Shown here piece after piece: positions 18,989-28,794 of a DNA stretch of 64,000 bases. Numbering within the stretch: position 1 is the stretch's first letter; every line of letters starts with the position of its first letter. The translations under genes and the position numbers were made by a program. The DNA comes from Yersinia intermedia. GTDB lineage: Bacteria; Pseudomonadota; Gammaproteobacteria; Enterobacterales; Enterobacteriaceae. Below the pieces are notes generated by a model, which had not been told where the DNA came from, did not search any database, and worked only from the letters and a program-made list of their open reading frames with translations. The stretch is taken from positions 3,534,001-3,598,000 of the forward strand of contig NZ_LR134116.1 in NCBI RefSeq assembly GCF_900635455.1, in the 5' to 3' direction.

Positions 18989-20011
18989 TCAAGGCCGTTT
19001 TTGTAGATAAGGCTTGAACGCGTCAGAATAACGCTCCTCAAAGCCCTTATCGGTTTTTACTATCATAAATACCGGAATACCCAGTAAATTAGCAAGTGCC
19101 ATACCTCGTTCTGGCCCAAGGACATCTAGCCCAGTCGACAGCCCATCTGCTGTCATACAGCTTGGATCTAAAACGGTGATTGATACAAGCCGGTGATTAA
19201 TTGGCCGCCCCGTTTCCGGGTCAATCGTGTGTGAGTAACGCACGCCATTCTGCTCAAAATAATTACGATAATCCCCAGAGGTCGCTATTGCCATACGCCC
19301 CGGTTCAATAATCTCTTGCGCGCTTTGTGCCGAGCCAGTAACAGGTTTTTCTATCGCAATGCGCCAAGGCTTATTGTCACCATTATTACCGCGCGTCCGC
19401 ACTTCACCGCCGATATCAACCATATAGTGGGTGATATTTTGCGTTTCCAGATATTCAGCTACAACATCAACCCCATATCCCTTCGCAATAGAGGAAAGAT
19501 CGACATACAGCTCAGGGATCCGTTTGATTAACGCACCTTTTTCTACTGCCAGTTTATCAATACCAGCCCATGCGCGACGTTTAGCTATTTCAGCTTCAGT
19601 AGGGACAACTTCTGGCCGCCCTTCAGGACCAAACCCCCATAAATTAACTAAAGGCCCGACAGTGACATCCAGAGCACCATCGGTCAGGCGATTAATTCGG
19701 ATAGCCTCACGCACCACTTTAGCGGTATCCGCTGATACTCGAAATGGTGTACTCACTGCGCGACTTTGATTAAAACGGCTCAATTCAGAACCAGACCGAT
19801 ATGTCGACATCCGGTCATTAACCAGTTCCAACTCGCGGTCTATTTCCTGCTGTAACTTCTTTGGGCTGGGTGTGGATGAGTCACTCACATATTTAATTGA
19901 ATATGAGGTCCCCATCGTTTTACCTTCGAGATTGACTTGCTCAGGGCCACATCCTGTGAGCAGCAAAGCCCCCACGGCGGCTATTAACCAATGCGTTATA
20001 TGTTTCTGCAC
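18989..20011 (-). CDS. apbE: FAD:protein FMN transferase ApbE
   Basis: ApbE transfers FMN from FAD to threonines of NqrB and NqrC outside the cytoplasmic membrane. The 340-residue protein has a lipoprotein signal with lipobox LTGC (Cys21) and the family motifs GTSYSIKY, SSIAKGYGVD, DIGGEVRTRG and SHTIDPETGRPI. The start is a GTG at 20011 behind GGGGATATC. It follows nqrF by 39 bp and precedes nqrM, so the complex and its two assembly factors are one operon. Confidence 0.96.
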   Translation of the reverse strand: MQKHITHWLIAAVGALLLTGCGPEQVNLEGKTMGTSYSIKYVSDSSTPSPKKLQQEIDRELELVNDRMSTYRSGSELSRFNQSRAVSTPFRVSADTAKVVREAIRINRLTDGALDVTVGPLVNLWGFGPEGRPEVVPTEAEIAKRRAWAGIDKLAVEKGALIKRIPELYVDLSSIAKGYGVDVVAEYLETQNITHYMVDIGGEVRTRGNNGDNKPWRIAIEKPVTGSAQSAQEIIEPGRMAIATSGDYRNYFEQNGVRYSHTIDPETGRPINHRLVSITVLDPSCMTADGLSTGLDVLGPERGMALANLLGIPVFMIVKTDKGFEERYSDAFKPYLQKRP

Positions 20012-20050
20012 GATATCCCCAATTGCGGTAAAAAGCCGAATAATGGCAAA

Positions 20051-21274
20051 TCAGCCGCCAAAATCATCAAGCATAATATTGTCATCTTCTACACCGAGAT
20101 CCTTCAGCATTTTGATAACTGCCGCATTCATCATCGGAGGACCACACATATAGAACTCACAATCTTCCGGTGCCGGATGATTTTTAAGGTAATTTTCTAA
20201 CAACACGTTATGAATAAAGCCGGTATATCCCGTCCAGTTATCTTCCGGTTGTGGGTCTGATAATGCAACGTGCCAACGGAAATTATCATTCTCAGCCTGT
20301 AGTTGGTCAAAATCTTCTTCATAGAACATTTCACGCCGTGAACGCGCACCATACCAAAAACTGATTTTACGCTTCGAATGTAGCCGCTTAAGCTGATCAA
20401 AAATATGCGAGCGCATCGGTGCCATACCCGCCCCACCACCAATAAAGACCATCTCGGCATCGGTATCTTTGGCAAAAAACTCACCAAATGGACCAGAGAT
20501 AACCACCTTATCACCGGGTTTTAATGACCAGATATAAGAAGACATAATGCCTGGCGGCGCATCAGGAACTGACGGTGGTGGCGTAGCAATACGCACGTTA
20601 AGCATAATAATGCCGCGCTCTTCTGGGTAGTTCGCCATGGAGTAAGCACGCACCGTTGATTCAGCGACCACTGACTCGAACCGGAACAGATTGAATTTAT
20701 CCCAATCACCGCGATATTCATCAGGTACATCAAAGTCTGTATATTTAACTGTATGCGGTTCAGCTTCTATTTGGATAAAACCACCGGCGCGGAATGGCAC
20801 CACTTCACCATCGGGAATTTTTAGCTTCAATTCTTTGATAAATGTGGCTTTATTATCATTAGAGATAACTTCACATTCCCACTTTTTCACACCAAAGATT
20901 TCTTCTGGCAATTCAATTTTCAGGTTCTGCTTCACACTAACCTGACAAGCTAACCGACAGCCTTCTTTAGCTTCACGCTTTGAGATATGTGAAAGTTCCG
21001 TCGGCAGGATATCCCCGCCACCTTCTTTAATCGTCACGCGGCACTGCCCGCAAGAACCGCCACCACCACAAGCTGAAGAAACGAATATGCCCTGGCTGGA
21101 AAGCATATTGAGCAGCTTATCCCCCGCAGGCGCGGTAAAACTTTTATCCGCATCATCATTAACATCAATCGTGATATCACCGGTATTCACCAACTTTGAT
21201 TTGGCGAATAGAATCATCACTGTCAATGCCAGTACGATAAGGGTGAACATCACTACGCCCAGAATTATTTCCAT
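20051..21274 (-). CDS. nqrF: Na+-NQR subunit F (NADH dehydrogenase, 2Fe-2S and FAD)
   Basis: Electron entry subunit of the sodium-pumping NADH:quinone reductase. One N-terminal transmembrane helix (about 3-24) is followed by a ferredoxin-like domain with 2Fe-2S ligands Cys69, Cys75, Cys78 and Cys110. The ferredoxin-reductase FAD/NADH domain comes next ([11 protein letters not shown] near 210, [22 protein letters not shown]-terminal [14 protein letters not shown] and DDFGG). Its 407 residues match the family. Confidence 0.97.
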   Translation of the reverse strand: MEIILGVVMFTLIVLALTVMILFAKSKLVNTGDITIDVNDDADKSFTAPAGDKLLNMLSSQGIFVSSACGGGGSCGQCRVTIKEGGGDILPTELSHISKREAKEGCRLACQVSVKQNLKIELPEEIFGVKKWECEVISNDNKATFIKELKLKIPDGEVVPFRAGGFIQIEAEPHTVKYTDFDVPDEYRGDWDKFNLFRFESVVAESTVRAYSMANYPEERGIIMLNVRIATPPPSVPDAPPGIMSSYIWSLKPGDKVVISGPFGEFFAKDTDAEMVFIGGGAGMAPMRSHIFDQLKRLHSKRKISFWYGARSRREMFYEEDFDQLQAENDNFRWHVALSDPQPEDNWTGYTGFIHNVLLENYLKNHPAPEDCEFYMCGPPMMNAAVIKMLKDLGVEDDNIMLDDFGG

Positions 21275-21289
21275 GACTTATTCCTGCCT

Positions 21290-21886
21290 TTATAGATTCA
21301 CACCGGAGAAAGACATAAACCCTAAGGCCATCAATCCGGTTGTGATAAAGGTGATCCCTAACCCCTGTAAACCCGCAGGCACATTGGCATATTTCATTTT
21401 TTCGCGAATACCTGCGAGCGCCACAATTGCCAGCATCCAACCGATGCCCGAGCCAAAGCCATAAACGATAGACTCAGGGAAATTGTAATCTCGTTGTGCC
21501 ATAAAGGAGACGCCGCCGAAGATGGCGCAGTTCACAGTGATCAATGGCAGGAAGATACCCAGTGCGTTATAAAGTGCTGGGAAATAACGATCGAGGATCA
21601 TCTCCAACACCTGCACTATGGCAGCGATAACGCCAATAAAGGTGATAAAATTCAGGAAACTGAGATCAACCCCTTCAACTAATGCGCCATCTCGCAGTAT
21701 CAGATTGTAAACCAGATTATTCGCAGGTACTGAGATACCCAATACCACCGTTACCGCGATGCCAAGGCCAAAGGCGGTCGACACTTTCTTGGAAACTGCA
21801 AGGAAAGTACACATCCCCAAAAAGAATGCTAACGCCATATTTTCCACAAACACCGCGCGGACAAACAGACTGATGTAATGTTCCAT
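21290..21886 (-). CDS. nqrE: Na+-NQR subunit E
   Basis: A 198-residue integral membrane protein with six helices, paired with NqrD around an intramembrane iron centre. Family blocks [28 protein letters not shown] and the cysteine-containing [14 protein letters not shown] are intact. The ATG at 21886 follows GGAG by nine bases; a TTG two codons upstream is open but not needed. It lies between nqrD and nqrF with spacers of 6 and 15 bp. Confidence 0.96.
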   Translation of the reverse strand: MEHYISLFVRAVFVENMALAFFLGMCTFLAVSKKVSTAFGLGIAVTVVLGISVPANNLVYNLILRDGALVEGVDLSFLNFITFIGVIAAIVQVLEMILDRYFPALYNALGIFLPLITVNCAIFGGVSFMAQRDYNFPESIVYGFGSGIGWMLAIVALAGIREKMKYANVPAGLQGLGITFITTGLMALGFMSFSGVNL

Positions 21887-21892
21887 CGTCAA

Positions 21893-22522
21893 TTACTCCT
21901 TCTCAATCTGCGCAGGTTTCAGGGTACGCAGACCCCAAATCAGCAAACCAATGATAAAGAATGCGCTAGGTGCCAACAGGAACAATCCGTTCGGCTGATA
22001 CCACCCGCCGTTCTGGACGGTTTCAAATACTGTCACACCAAATAACTTACCGGAGCCAATCAGTTCGCGAACAAAACCCACCAACACCAGCACGACGCCA
22101 TAGCCCAAACCATTACCAATACCATCCATAAAGCTTTCAATCGGCGGCGACTTCATTGCATAGGCTTCGGCACGCCCCATCACAATGCAGTTAGTAATAA
22201 TCAGGCCAACAAACACGGATAGCTGTTTGGATATCTCATAGGCAAAGGCCCGTAAGATCTGATCCACCACAATCACCAGCGAGGCAATAATCACCATCTG
22301 AACAATGATGCGCACACTGTTTGGAATATGATGGCGAATCAGTGAGATGAAGAAACTGGAGAACGCAGTTACCAAGGTGACTGCCAGTGTCATCACTAAT
22401 GCGGTTTCCAGCTTGGTGGTCACCGCCAGCGCGGAACAAACGCCAAGGATCTGTAACGCTATCGGGTTGTTATCAAATAACGGCCCGAATAAAACTCGCT
22501 TAATCTCTTTGGTATCAGCCAT
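21893..22522 (-). CDS. nqrD: Na+-NQR subunit D
   Basis: A 209-residue six-helix membrane protein homologous to NqrE, with the paired cysteine regions [22 protein letters not shown] and [18 protein letters not shown] that bind the intramembrane iron cofactor. Its ATG overlaps the end of nqrC by eight bases (ATGGCTGA), consistent with translational coupling. Confidence 0.96.
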   Translation of the reverse strand: MADTKEIKRVLFGPLFDNNPIALQILGVCSALAVTTKLETALVMTLAVTLVTAFSSFFISLIRHHIPNSVRIIVQMVIIASLVIVVDQILRAFAYEISKQLSVFVGLIITNCIVMGRAEAYAMKSPPIESFMDGIGNGLGYGVVLVLVGFVRELIGSGKLFGVTVFETVQNGGWYQPNGLFLLAPSAFFIIGLLIWGLRTLKPAQIEKE

Positions 22523-23315
22523 TTTTTAACGCTCCTTCGCGCACTTTTTTCAGGAACGGGCCAAAGCCGTTTTCACCGAGCCAAAAATCAAAGCTGTTTT
22601 GCACCCCATTAGAGGTCAAGGTCGCACCTGACAAGCCATCGATCGCATGAGGATCATTAGCCGGTGCGCGCCCTTTAACAATCCGAATAGCCGGTTGGCC
22701 TTGCTCGTCAAATAGCCGCTTACCAATCCATTGATTACGCCAAATTGGGTTCTCAACCTCACCTCCCAGCCCTGGGGTCTCACCCTGATCGTAATAGGTG
22801 ATACCACGCACCGTTTTGCCGTCAGTGTCGATGGCAACAAAGGCATACATCATTGACCACAGACCGGAGCCATAAACAGGGAGAACTATCTTGTTGATTT
22901 GCCCGATTTCACCACGTACCAGATAAATTTCAACCACGTTAGCGCGCCGGCGGATGCCAGCAATATCCTGTGCGGGCGTCAGGGCAATGCTCATTTGGTC
23001 ACTACGCAATGCCTGAGCACGATCAAAGGTTGCCGGATCCTGTTGAATAAACGCACCACTTTGCAAATCTAGCAACCGTGGCTCAATGCGCAGCGCAAAT
23101 TCCCGCTGAACCTCTTCTGCGGGCATTCTTGGTTGCAACAAACCCGCCACCGCCAGAATATTGCGTTGTTTATCTAACAGACGTTGTTCCTGCTGCTTGG
23201 CTTTCAACCCCACAGCCGCACCAGCCACCACCACAGAACACACCAGGCATAGCACAATTACCACCAGCAACGTTTTGCCGATGCTGTCATTATTTCTTGG
23301 TTTATCACTCGCCAC
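22515..23315 (-). CDS. nqrC: Na+-NQR subunit C (covalent FMN)
   Basis: Periplasm-facing subunit carrying FMN linked to a threonine. The 266-residue protein has one N-terminal transmembrane helix (about 14-35) and the ApbE target motif [12 protein letters not shown] with the acceptor at Thr232. The start is a GTG at 23315, six bases after GGAGGA, overlapping the nqrB end by 11 bases; a longer upstream open frame inside nqrB is not conserved. Confidence 0.95.
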   Translation of the reverse strand: MASDKPRNNDSIGKTLLVVIVLCLVCSVVVAGAAVGLKAKQQEQRLLDKQRNILAVAGLLQPRMPAEEVQREFALRIEPRLLDLQSGAFIQQDPATFDRAQALRSDQMSIALTPAQDIAGIRRRANVVEIYLVRGEIGQINKIVLPVYGSGLWSMMYAFVAIDTDGKTVRGITYYDQGETPGLGGEVENPIWRNQWIGKRLFDEQGQPAIRIVKGRAPANDPHAIDGLSGATLTSNGVQNSFDFWLGENGFGPFLKKVREGALKNG

Positions 23316-24546
23316 GCGCTTTCCTCCGCTTGATATTGGCCTGAACAACCACATAGTCAAATAGCGGTGCAAACAGGTTGGCAAACAAGATAGCCAACAT
23401 CATTCCTTCGGGATAAGCTGGATTAGCGACGCGGATCAACACACACATCGCGCCAATCAAGCCGCCATACCACCATTTCCCTTTATCAGTAAAGGAAGCC
23501 GAAACCGGATCGGTCGCCATAAAGATCATACCGAAAGCGAAGCCACCGAGTACCAAATGCCAATACCACGGCATAGCAAATAGTGGATTGGTGGTGGAGC
23601 CGACCCAGTTAAATAGGTAGGCCGTGGCAATCATGCCAATCATCACCCCTGCAACAATACGCCACGAGGCGATGCGCCCGAAAAGAATAATGGCGCCGCC
23701 AATCAGGATCATTAGCGTGGAAACCTCACCAATAGAGCCGGGAATATTACCGAGGAAAGCATCCATCCACGTAATAGGCTGATTGGTAATGGTGTTAACC
23801 AAACTGTGACTGCCGTTAACACTCCACTGTGACAATGGGGTTGCGCCGGAGAAACCATCTGCGGCAGTCCACACCAAATCACCGGATATCTGAGCCGGAT
23901 AAGCAAAGAATAAGAAAGCACGCCCAGCCAGTGCCGGGTTGAGGAAGTTACGCCCAGTGCCACCAAAAATCTCTTTGCCAATAACCACGCCGAAAGAGAT
24001 CCCAAGTGCTGCTTGCCATAGTGGTAACGTAGGTGGAACTATCAGGGAAAACAGAATCGAGGTAACAAAGAAACCTTCATTGATCTCATGCTTGCGGACA
24101 ATGGAGAAGACCACTTCCCAAAAACCGCCAACCACAAATACAACGGCATAGATAGGCAAGAAATAAACCGCCCCCAGCACCATTTTACTGGCCCAGCCAG
24201 CATCTGGAGCCAATGACGCCCCCAGCATTTGTGCCAACCGGTAATGCCAGTCACTGGCTATAATCTGTTGCAGTTCCGCGCCACTGTAGAGTTGGTTCAG
24301 CGCCGGAATGGCCTGTAGCCCTACGTTATACATACCCCAGAACATGGCAGGGAATACCGCCAGCCACACCAGGATCATCATCCTTTTCAGGTCGATCGCA
24401 TCTCGCACATGAGAAGCACCCGGCGTCACTTTGCCCTGTGTATAGAAAATAGTGGCAGCCGCTTCATACAGCGGATAGTACTTCTCTAATTTGCCACCCG
24501 CTTCAAAGTGGTGTTCTATTTTCTCAAGAAAACTTTTCAAGCCCAT
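23305..24546 (-). CDS. nqrB: Na+-NQR subunit B (covalent FMN, quinone site)
   Basis: Largest membrane subunit, with about ten helices, involved in quinone reduction and Na+ translocation. The flavinylation motif is [11 protein letters not shown] with Thr236, the same position as in Vibrio cholerae NqrB. The conserved [31 protein letters not shown] block and [17 protein letters not shown] are intact. Its 413 residues match the family. It starts 3 bp after nqrA. Confidence 0.97.
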   Translation of the reverse strand: MGLKSFLEKIEHHFEAGGKLEKYYPLYEAAATIFYTQGKVTPGASHVRDAIDLKRMMILVWLAVFPAMFWGMYNVGLQAIPALNQLYSGAELQQIIASDWHYRLAQMLGASLAPDAGWASKMVLGAVYFLPIYAVVFVVGGFWEVVFSIVRKHEINEGFFVTSILFSLIVPPTLPLWQAALGISFGVVIGKEIFGGTGRNFLNPALAGRAFLFFAYPAQISGDLVWTAADGFSGATPLSQWSVNGSHSLVNTITNQPITWMDAFLGNIPGSIGEVSTLMILIGGAIILFGRIASWRIVAGVMIGMIATAYLFNWVGSTTNPLFAMPWYWHLVLGGFAFGMIFMATDPVSASFTDKGKWWYGGLIGAMCVLIRVANPAYPEGMMLAILFANLFAPLFDYVVVQANIKRRKARGE

Positions 24547-24549
24547 CAG

Positions 24550-25893
24550 TTATCCTTCCTGCTCAATCTTGGTCAATATGTCGCGCAGTGCCGGACCGTA
24601 TTCGTACTTACCGGGGCAGACAAATGTACACAAAGCCAAATCTTCTTCATCCAACTCCAAACACCCTAGCGCTTGCGCGCTGTCGGTATCACCGGACAGT
24701 AGATCACGCAACAAATGGGTTGCCAGAATATCCAGTGGCATCACCCGCTCATAGTTACCAATTGGTACCATGGCGCGCTCCCCACCATGCATATCGGTAG
24801 AGAAAGCAAACAACTTGCGTTTGAAGAAATGGCCCAGCGTAGTACGGGTGATCGAGTATTTATCACGCCCTGGCATTACCCAACCGAATAGCTCTTTTTC
24901 TCGCCCTTCGCGGATAACCGAAACTTGCTGGTGGAAACGGCCCAAATAACCATGAGTTGCCGAGAAGGCCGTACCGCTGAGCACTGAGCCGGAGATAATA
25001 CGATTCTCACCCTCTTTTAACTTGCCTGCGGTCAGTTCAGATAAGCTGGCGCCCAAACGGGTGCGCACTAAAATCGGTTGATTCACCTGTGGGCCAGCCA
25101 CCGCAACGATGCGGTCAGTACAGAGTTCACCACGGGTAAACAATTTACCGATAGCAATCACATCCTGATAGCCCACATGCCACACCATTTTGCGCAAACT
25201 CACCGGCTCAAGGAAATGAATGTGTGTCCCCACCAGACCCGCAGGATGCGGGCCGGAGAACTCGTTATAAGTCACTTGCCCGTTCGAATGGTTGACCGCA
25301 ACCTGCCCCGGAGCATGACCCACATGCACTTTGCCTTCAGTTAAACGCGTGAGAACAGTTAAGCCGTGCTTAAAGGCGTCTGACTCAGTGGCAATAATGA
25401 CCTGCGGATCGGCTGCCAGCGGCTGGGTATCCATCGCACTGACAAAAATAGCGCGTGGGCTACTGCCTGGCACTGGGGTTTTACTAAACGGTCGGGTTCT
25501 GAATGCGGTCCATAAACCAGATGCCAGCAATTGGCTTTGTACCTGTTCATTGCTCAGATGATTAAGATCAGCGGCCTCATAGTGTTGGAAAGGCATTTGC
25601 TCATCCCCTTCAATCTCGATGACAACAGACTGAAGCACCCGACGTTCACCACGATTGATGGCACTGATTCTGCCACTGGCGATCGCAGTAAAGGTAACTC
25701 CTGGATTTTTTTTATCTTCAAAGAGCGCCTGCCCTTTTTTAACCCAGTCACCTTCTTGCACCAACATTGAGGGGCGCATGCCTACATACTCTTCACCGAG
25801 CAGAGCCACATGACGAATAACAGGCCCCTCCTCTATTACCTGCACAGGTACTCCAGCGATGGGAAGGTCTAGCCCTTTCTTTATTTTAATCAT
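24550..25893 (-). CDS. nqrA: Na+-NQR subunit A
   Basis: Peripheral cytoplasmic subunit; first gene of nqrABCDEF-apbE-nqrM. The 447-residue sequence shows the family start [16 protein letters not shown] and blocks [30 protein letters not shown] and [37 protein letters not shown]. The ATG at 25893 is chosen over an upstream TTG at 25905; neither has a clear ribosome site. Confidence 0.95.
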   Translation of the reverse strand: MIKIKKGLDLPIAGVPVQVIEEGPVIRHVALLGEEYVGMRPSMLVQEGDWVKKGQALFEDKKNPGVTFTAIASGRISAINRGERRVLQSVVIEIEGDEQMPFQHYEAADLNHLSNEQVQSQLLASGLWTAFRTRPFSKTPVPGSSPRAIFVSAMDTQPLAADPQVIIATESDAFKHGLTVLTRLTEGKVHVGHAPGQVAVNHSNGQVTYNEFSGPHPAGLVGTHIHFLEPVSLRKMVWHVGYQDVIAIGKLFTRGELCTDRIVAVAGPQVNQPILVRTRLGASLSELTAGKLKEGENRIISGSVLSGTAFSATHGYLGRFHQQVSVIREGREKELFGWVMPGRDKYSITRTTLGHFFKRKLFAFSTDMHGGERAMVPIGNYERVMPLDILATHLLRDLLSGDTDSAQALGCLELDEEDLALCTFVCPGKYEYGPALRDILTKIEQEG

Positions 25894-26372
25894 AGGTTTG
25901 AACAACTTTATTAGTTATATCAAATGCTGTACTTAGCCCAGAGCGTACAGCTACATAAAGATAAGATACTTTCATGGTTCAGTTAAACGACGGTTTAATA
26001 CTCAGTCAATTAGACAGACATGAACGCTGGTTGAAAGAATCGCGGCGATTATTGCTGATACCCACGTTATATGGTTTCAGGGTGAAGCGGCTGTAATAGC
26101 GATTACATGTACAGACCATCAGCAGCGGACGATTTTAGCATTTTCATTCTACACTGTCTGACAAATGCAGTGACTTGGGTCAAGCAAACACAAATAATTT
26201 ACTACTCATTTATCTATACGCTCGGTAAAATCTTGTTGATAATTCATCTTTACCGACTTTGTGGTTATTTTATACAAAACATATATTGCTAAAAATTTTC
26301 CGACTGATAATCTGCGCATATAAATCAAAGAATGCAGTGGCATAATTTACATAATATAAGTAGGAATAATAA
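25894..26372. other. 479-bp divergent spacer nqrA / dpaA
   Basis: No credible gene; a 61-codon plus-strand frame at 26107 has no ribosome site or resemblance. It should contain the promoter of the eight-gene nqr operon and that of dpaA. I see no operator I can name. Confidence 0.5.
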
Positions 26373-27128
26373 ATGGGCAAAATCGCACGGTTGTTTGCGA
26401 TGCTTACGTCTGTGGTGATAATGGGTTTGCCGGCGGTTTCCTTCACCAGCTCAGCCAGTGAGCCAGTGGCAGTTTCCAAAGAGCTAAAACAACAATTACT
26501 CGGGTCATCGGTCTATATTCAGATTTTCAAAGAAGAACGTACCTTGGAATTATACGCCAGGCTACAAGGTGAATATCGTTTAGTGCAGAGCTATCGCATC
26601 TGTGAATTCTCAGGTGGCCTTGGCCCAAAACGCCGTGAAGGGGATTTTAAAAGCCCGGAAGGTTTTTACAGTATTGATATGCGCCATTTAAAACCCGACA
26701 GTAAGTTTTATCGGGCAATTAATATTGGCTTCCCAAATGATTATGATAAGTCGCAGGGTTATTCAGGGAAATATCTGATGATCCATGGCGCTTGCAAATC
26801 AATCGGCTGTTATGCAATGACCGATGCCTATATGGACGAGATATTTAACTACGTGCAAACGGCATTTATCTTTGGTCAGGAAAAAGTGGATATCAGTATC
26901 TACCCTTTCCGTATGACTGAACAGAATATGCAACGCCACCGTAACTCGTCGGATTACAGCTTCTGGCGGCAATTACAGCCAGGGTATGCCTATTTCACCA
27001 AAAATCGGATGCCACCATCAGTTGCAGTGATCAACGGGCAGTATGTACTCAGCCGCCCGCCGGTCGCCAATGCACCGGTATCGCAGTATGCGCTGACCAA
27101 ATCAAATTCGCTCACCAAAACAGAATAA
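26373..27128 (+). CDS. dpaA: Peptidoglycan-Lpp amidase DpaA (YafK, YkuD family)
   Basis: DpaA, of the L,D-transpeptidase (YkuD) family, works in reverse: it cuts the bond joining Braun lipoprotein to meso-diaminopimelate of peptidoglycan. The 251-residue protein has a signal peptide (cleavage near residue 29, SSASEP) and the catalytic HGACKSIGC motif with His138, Ser143 and Cys146. The [21 protein letters not shown] block matches YafK. It converges on yafJ with a 27-bp 3' overlap, the same gene pair as in E. coli. Confidence 0.93.
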   Translation: MGKIARLFAMLTSVVIMGLPAVSFTSSASEPVAVSKELKQQLLGSSVYIQIFKEERTLELYARLQGEYRLVQSYRICEFSGGLGPKRREGDFKSPEGFYSIDMRHLKPDSKFYRAINIGFPNDYDKSQGYSGKYLMIHGACKSIGCYAMTDAYMDEIFNYVQTAFIFGQEKVDISIYPFRMTEQNMQRHRNSSDYSFWRQLQPGYAYFTKNRMPPSVAVINGQYVLSRPPVANAPVSQYALTKSNSLTKTE

Positions 27129-27866
27129 TGCAAATTCACCTGGTGCAATTTTGTGCCAGGTTTCATTACCTGTCAGAGGTTGAGTCGCGATCACCGTGAC
27201 CACATCTTTGGGTGTGGTCTGGCGTTGAAAATCTATCTCAACATCTTGATCCAGTAAGGTCGCTTTGCCAAAAGGTGCTCGGCGAGTTATCCAATACAGA
27301 TTGGTCGAACAGAACGCCATCACAAAACGCCCATCCGAAAGCAACATATTAAAGACCCCTTTTGCCCGCAACTGCTCACATAAGGTAGCGATATAGCGGA
27401 ATACCGCTGGCCAGTTACTGGGGGTTCGAGGGTAACGCTTTGCCAATTGGTTAAGTAACCAGCAGAACGCATATTCGCTGTCGGTCTGACCGATAGGCCG
27501 GAAAGTCCCGGTGTCTAATTGACGATAGCCTTTAAGTTGACCGTTATGGGCATACGTCCAGTTTCGCCCCCACATTTCGCGGGTAAAAGGGTGCGTATTC
27601 TCTAACGCCACTTCACCGCGATTTGCCTGACGGATATGAGAAATCACCGCGCAAGATTTTATCGGATAATCTTGCACCAAACGGGCTATCGGTGAATTAA
27701 AACTGGGTTGGGGATCTTTAAACGTGCGACAGCCGTTACCTTCATAAAAAGTAATACCCCAGCCATCTTTATGTGGGCCAGTCCCCCCGCCCCGTTGCAC
27801 CAGGCCGGTAAAGCTAAAGCAAATATCCGTGGGAACATTTGCGCTCATCCCGAGCAATTCGCACAT
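27102..27866 (-). CDS. yafJ: Class II glutamine amidotransferase YafJ
   Basis: A 254-residue N-terminal-nucleophile glutamine amidotransferase domain without a synthase partner. The start is placed at the ATG at 27866, so that the catalytic cysteine is residue 2 ([10 protein letters not shown]), as this family requires after Met removal; two upstream codons are open. [16 protein letters not shown] and HNGQLKGY are the substrate-binding blocks. The acceptor is unknown. It overlaps dpaA tail to tail by 27 bp. Confidence 0.92.
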   Translation of the reverse strand: MCELLGMSANVPTDICFSFTGLVQRGGGTGPHKDGWGITFYEGNGCRTFKDPQPSFNSPIARLVQDYPIKSCAVISHIRQANRGEVALENTHPFTREMWGRNWTYAHNGQLKGYRQLDTGTFRPIGQTDSEYAFCWLLNQLAKRYPRTPSNWPAVFRYIATLCEQLRAKGVFNMLLSDGRFVMAFCSTNLYWITRRAPFGKATLLDQDVEIDFQRQTTPKDVVTVIATQPLTGNETWHKIAPGEFALFCFGERI

Positions 27867-27935
27867 AACCAACCTCCCGCGTATATCTTAGCTCTTGGTG
27901 TTGCAGCAGTGTTAGCTGCTCTCGCTCACCGTCAA

Positions 27936-27970
27936 GGTGATCAACGAGATTGATAATACCGTTGATCACC
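27936..27970 (-). repeat. Perfect inverted repeat downstream of gmhA
   Basis: GGTGATCAAC (27936-27945) is the exact complement of GTTGATCACC (27961-27970) around 15 bases, 8 bp past the gmhA stop. The minus-strand side lacks a U-tract. It may be a weak terminator or an mRNA-end stabiliser between gmhA and yafJ. Confidence 0.5.
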
Positions 27971-27978
27971 ACGACATA

Positions 27979-28560
27979 TCAGGCTTTAACCATCTCTTTT
28001 TCAATCAATTGAATCAAGATATGAATCACTTTGATATGAATTTCCTGAATACGATCGGCATAACCAAAATGAGGAACCCGGATTTCGATATCTGCCGTGC
28101 CCGCCATTTTACCACCGTCTTTGCCGGTCAGGGTGATCACTTTCATGCCTTTGGCACGGGCGGCTGCAATCGCCTTAATGACATTACCTGAATTACCGGA
28201 AGTAGAAATACCGAGTAGTACATCCCCTTCGCGACCTACTGCTTCAACATAACGAGAGAAAATATAGTCATAACCAAAATCATTACTGACACAAGAGATA
28301 TGGCTAACATCTGAAATAGCAATCGCCGGATAGCCGGGGCGATTTTCGCGGTAGCGGCCAGTCAACTCTTCGGCAAAATGCATGGCATCACAATGGGAGC
28401 CACCATTACCACATGACAAGACTTTGCCGCCCGCCTTAAAAGAATCAGCCAGTAATACGGCTGCGCTCGCAATAGCATTGATATTGCTATCATCTTTCAA
28501 AAAGTTTGCCAGTGTGTCTGCTGCTTCATTCAGTTCACTGCGGATTAAATCCTGATACAT
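27979..28560 (-). CDS. gmhA: Phosphoheptose isomerase
   Basis: GmhA (LpcA) converts sedoheptulose 7-phosphate to D-glycero-D-manno-heptose 7-phosphate, the first step to the ADP-heptose of the LPS inner core. The 193-residue SIS-domain protein has the family blocks [41 protein letters not shown] substrate loop (near 52-90) and [17 protein letters not shown]. The start ATG follows AAAGAGGCTCCC. It is divergent from fadE, as in E. coli. Confidence 0.97.
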   Translation of the reverse strand: MYQDLIRSELNEAADTLANFLKDDSNINAIASAAVLLADSFKAGGKVLSCGNGGSHCDAMHFAEELTGRYRENRPGYPAIAISDVSHISCVSNDFGYDYIFSRYVEAVGREGDVLLGISTSGNSGNVIKAIAAARAKGMKVITLTGKDGGKMAGTADIEIRVPHFGYADRIQEIHIKVIHILIQLIEKEMVKA

Positions 28561-28758
28561 GGGAGCCTCTTTATAGTTCTATATATAAATATTCGTCTGC
28601 CGCCAGTGTAACGGATAGCATAAACAGCGAGAAGCACTGTAATGAATAAGACATAAGACTTTTAGCTATTAATGCGGGCAGTTTGTGAGATGAGTTGTAA
28701 ATAACATGTAATGGTATTGCTAAAGATAATGAGATGGACTACAACAAATGTATCTCTC

Positions 28759-28775
28759 AACAGGTCAGACCTCCT
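28759..28775 (+). promoter_or_regulatory. FadR operator upstream of fadE
   Basis: AACAGGTCAGACCTCCT contains the palindromic AGGTCAGACCT core and closely matches the FadR site (reverse form AACAGGTCGGACCAGCT). It lies 20 bp upstream of the fadE start, where binding would block transcription or elongation until acyl-CoA releases FadR. Confidence 0.8.
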
Positions 28776-28794
28776 ACATCTCAGGAGCTTTATT

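Noticed and set aside
26045..26100. ERIC-like start (ATACCCACGTTATATGG) upstream of dpaA
   Set aside because: Only one end vaguely resembles the repeat and no matching second end follows.
26107..26292. 61-codon frame between nqrA and dpaA
   Set aside because: No ribosome site, no recognisable domain, and it sits where promoters are expected.
28711..28794. Upstream extension of fadE by 28 codons
   Set aside because: It crosses the FadR operator and the Shine-Dalgarno sequence; the conserved N-terminus begins at 28795.
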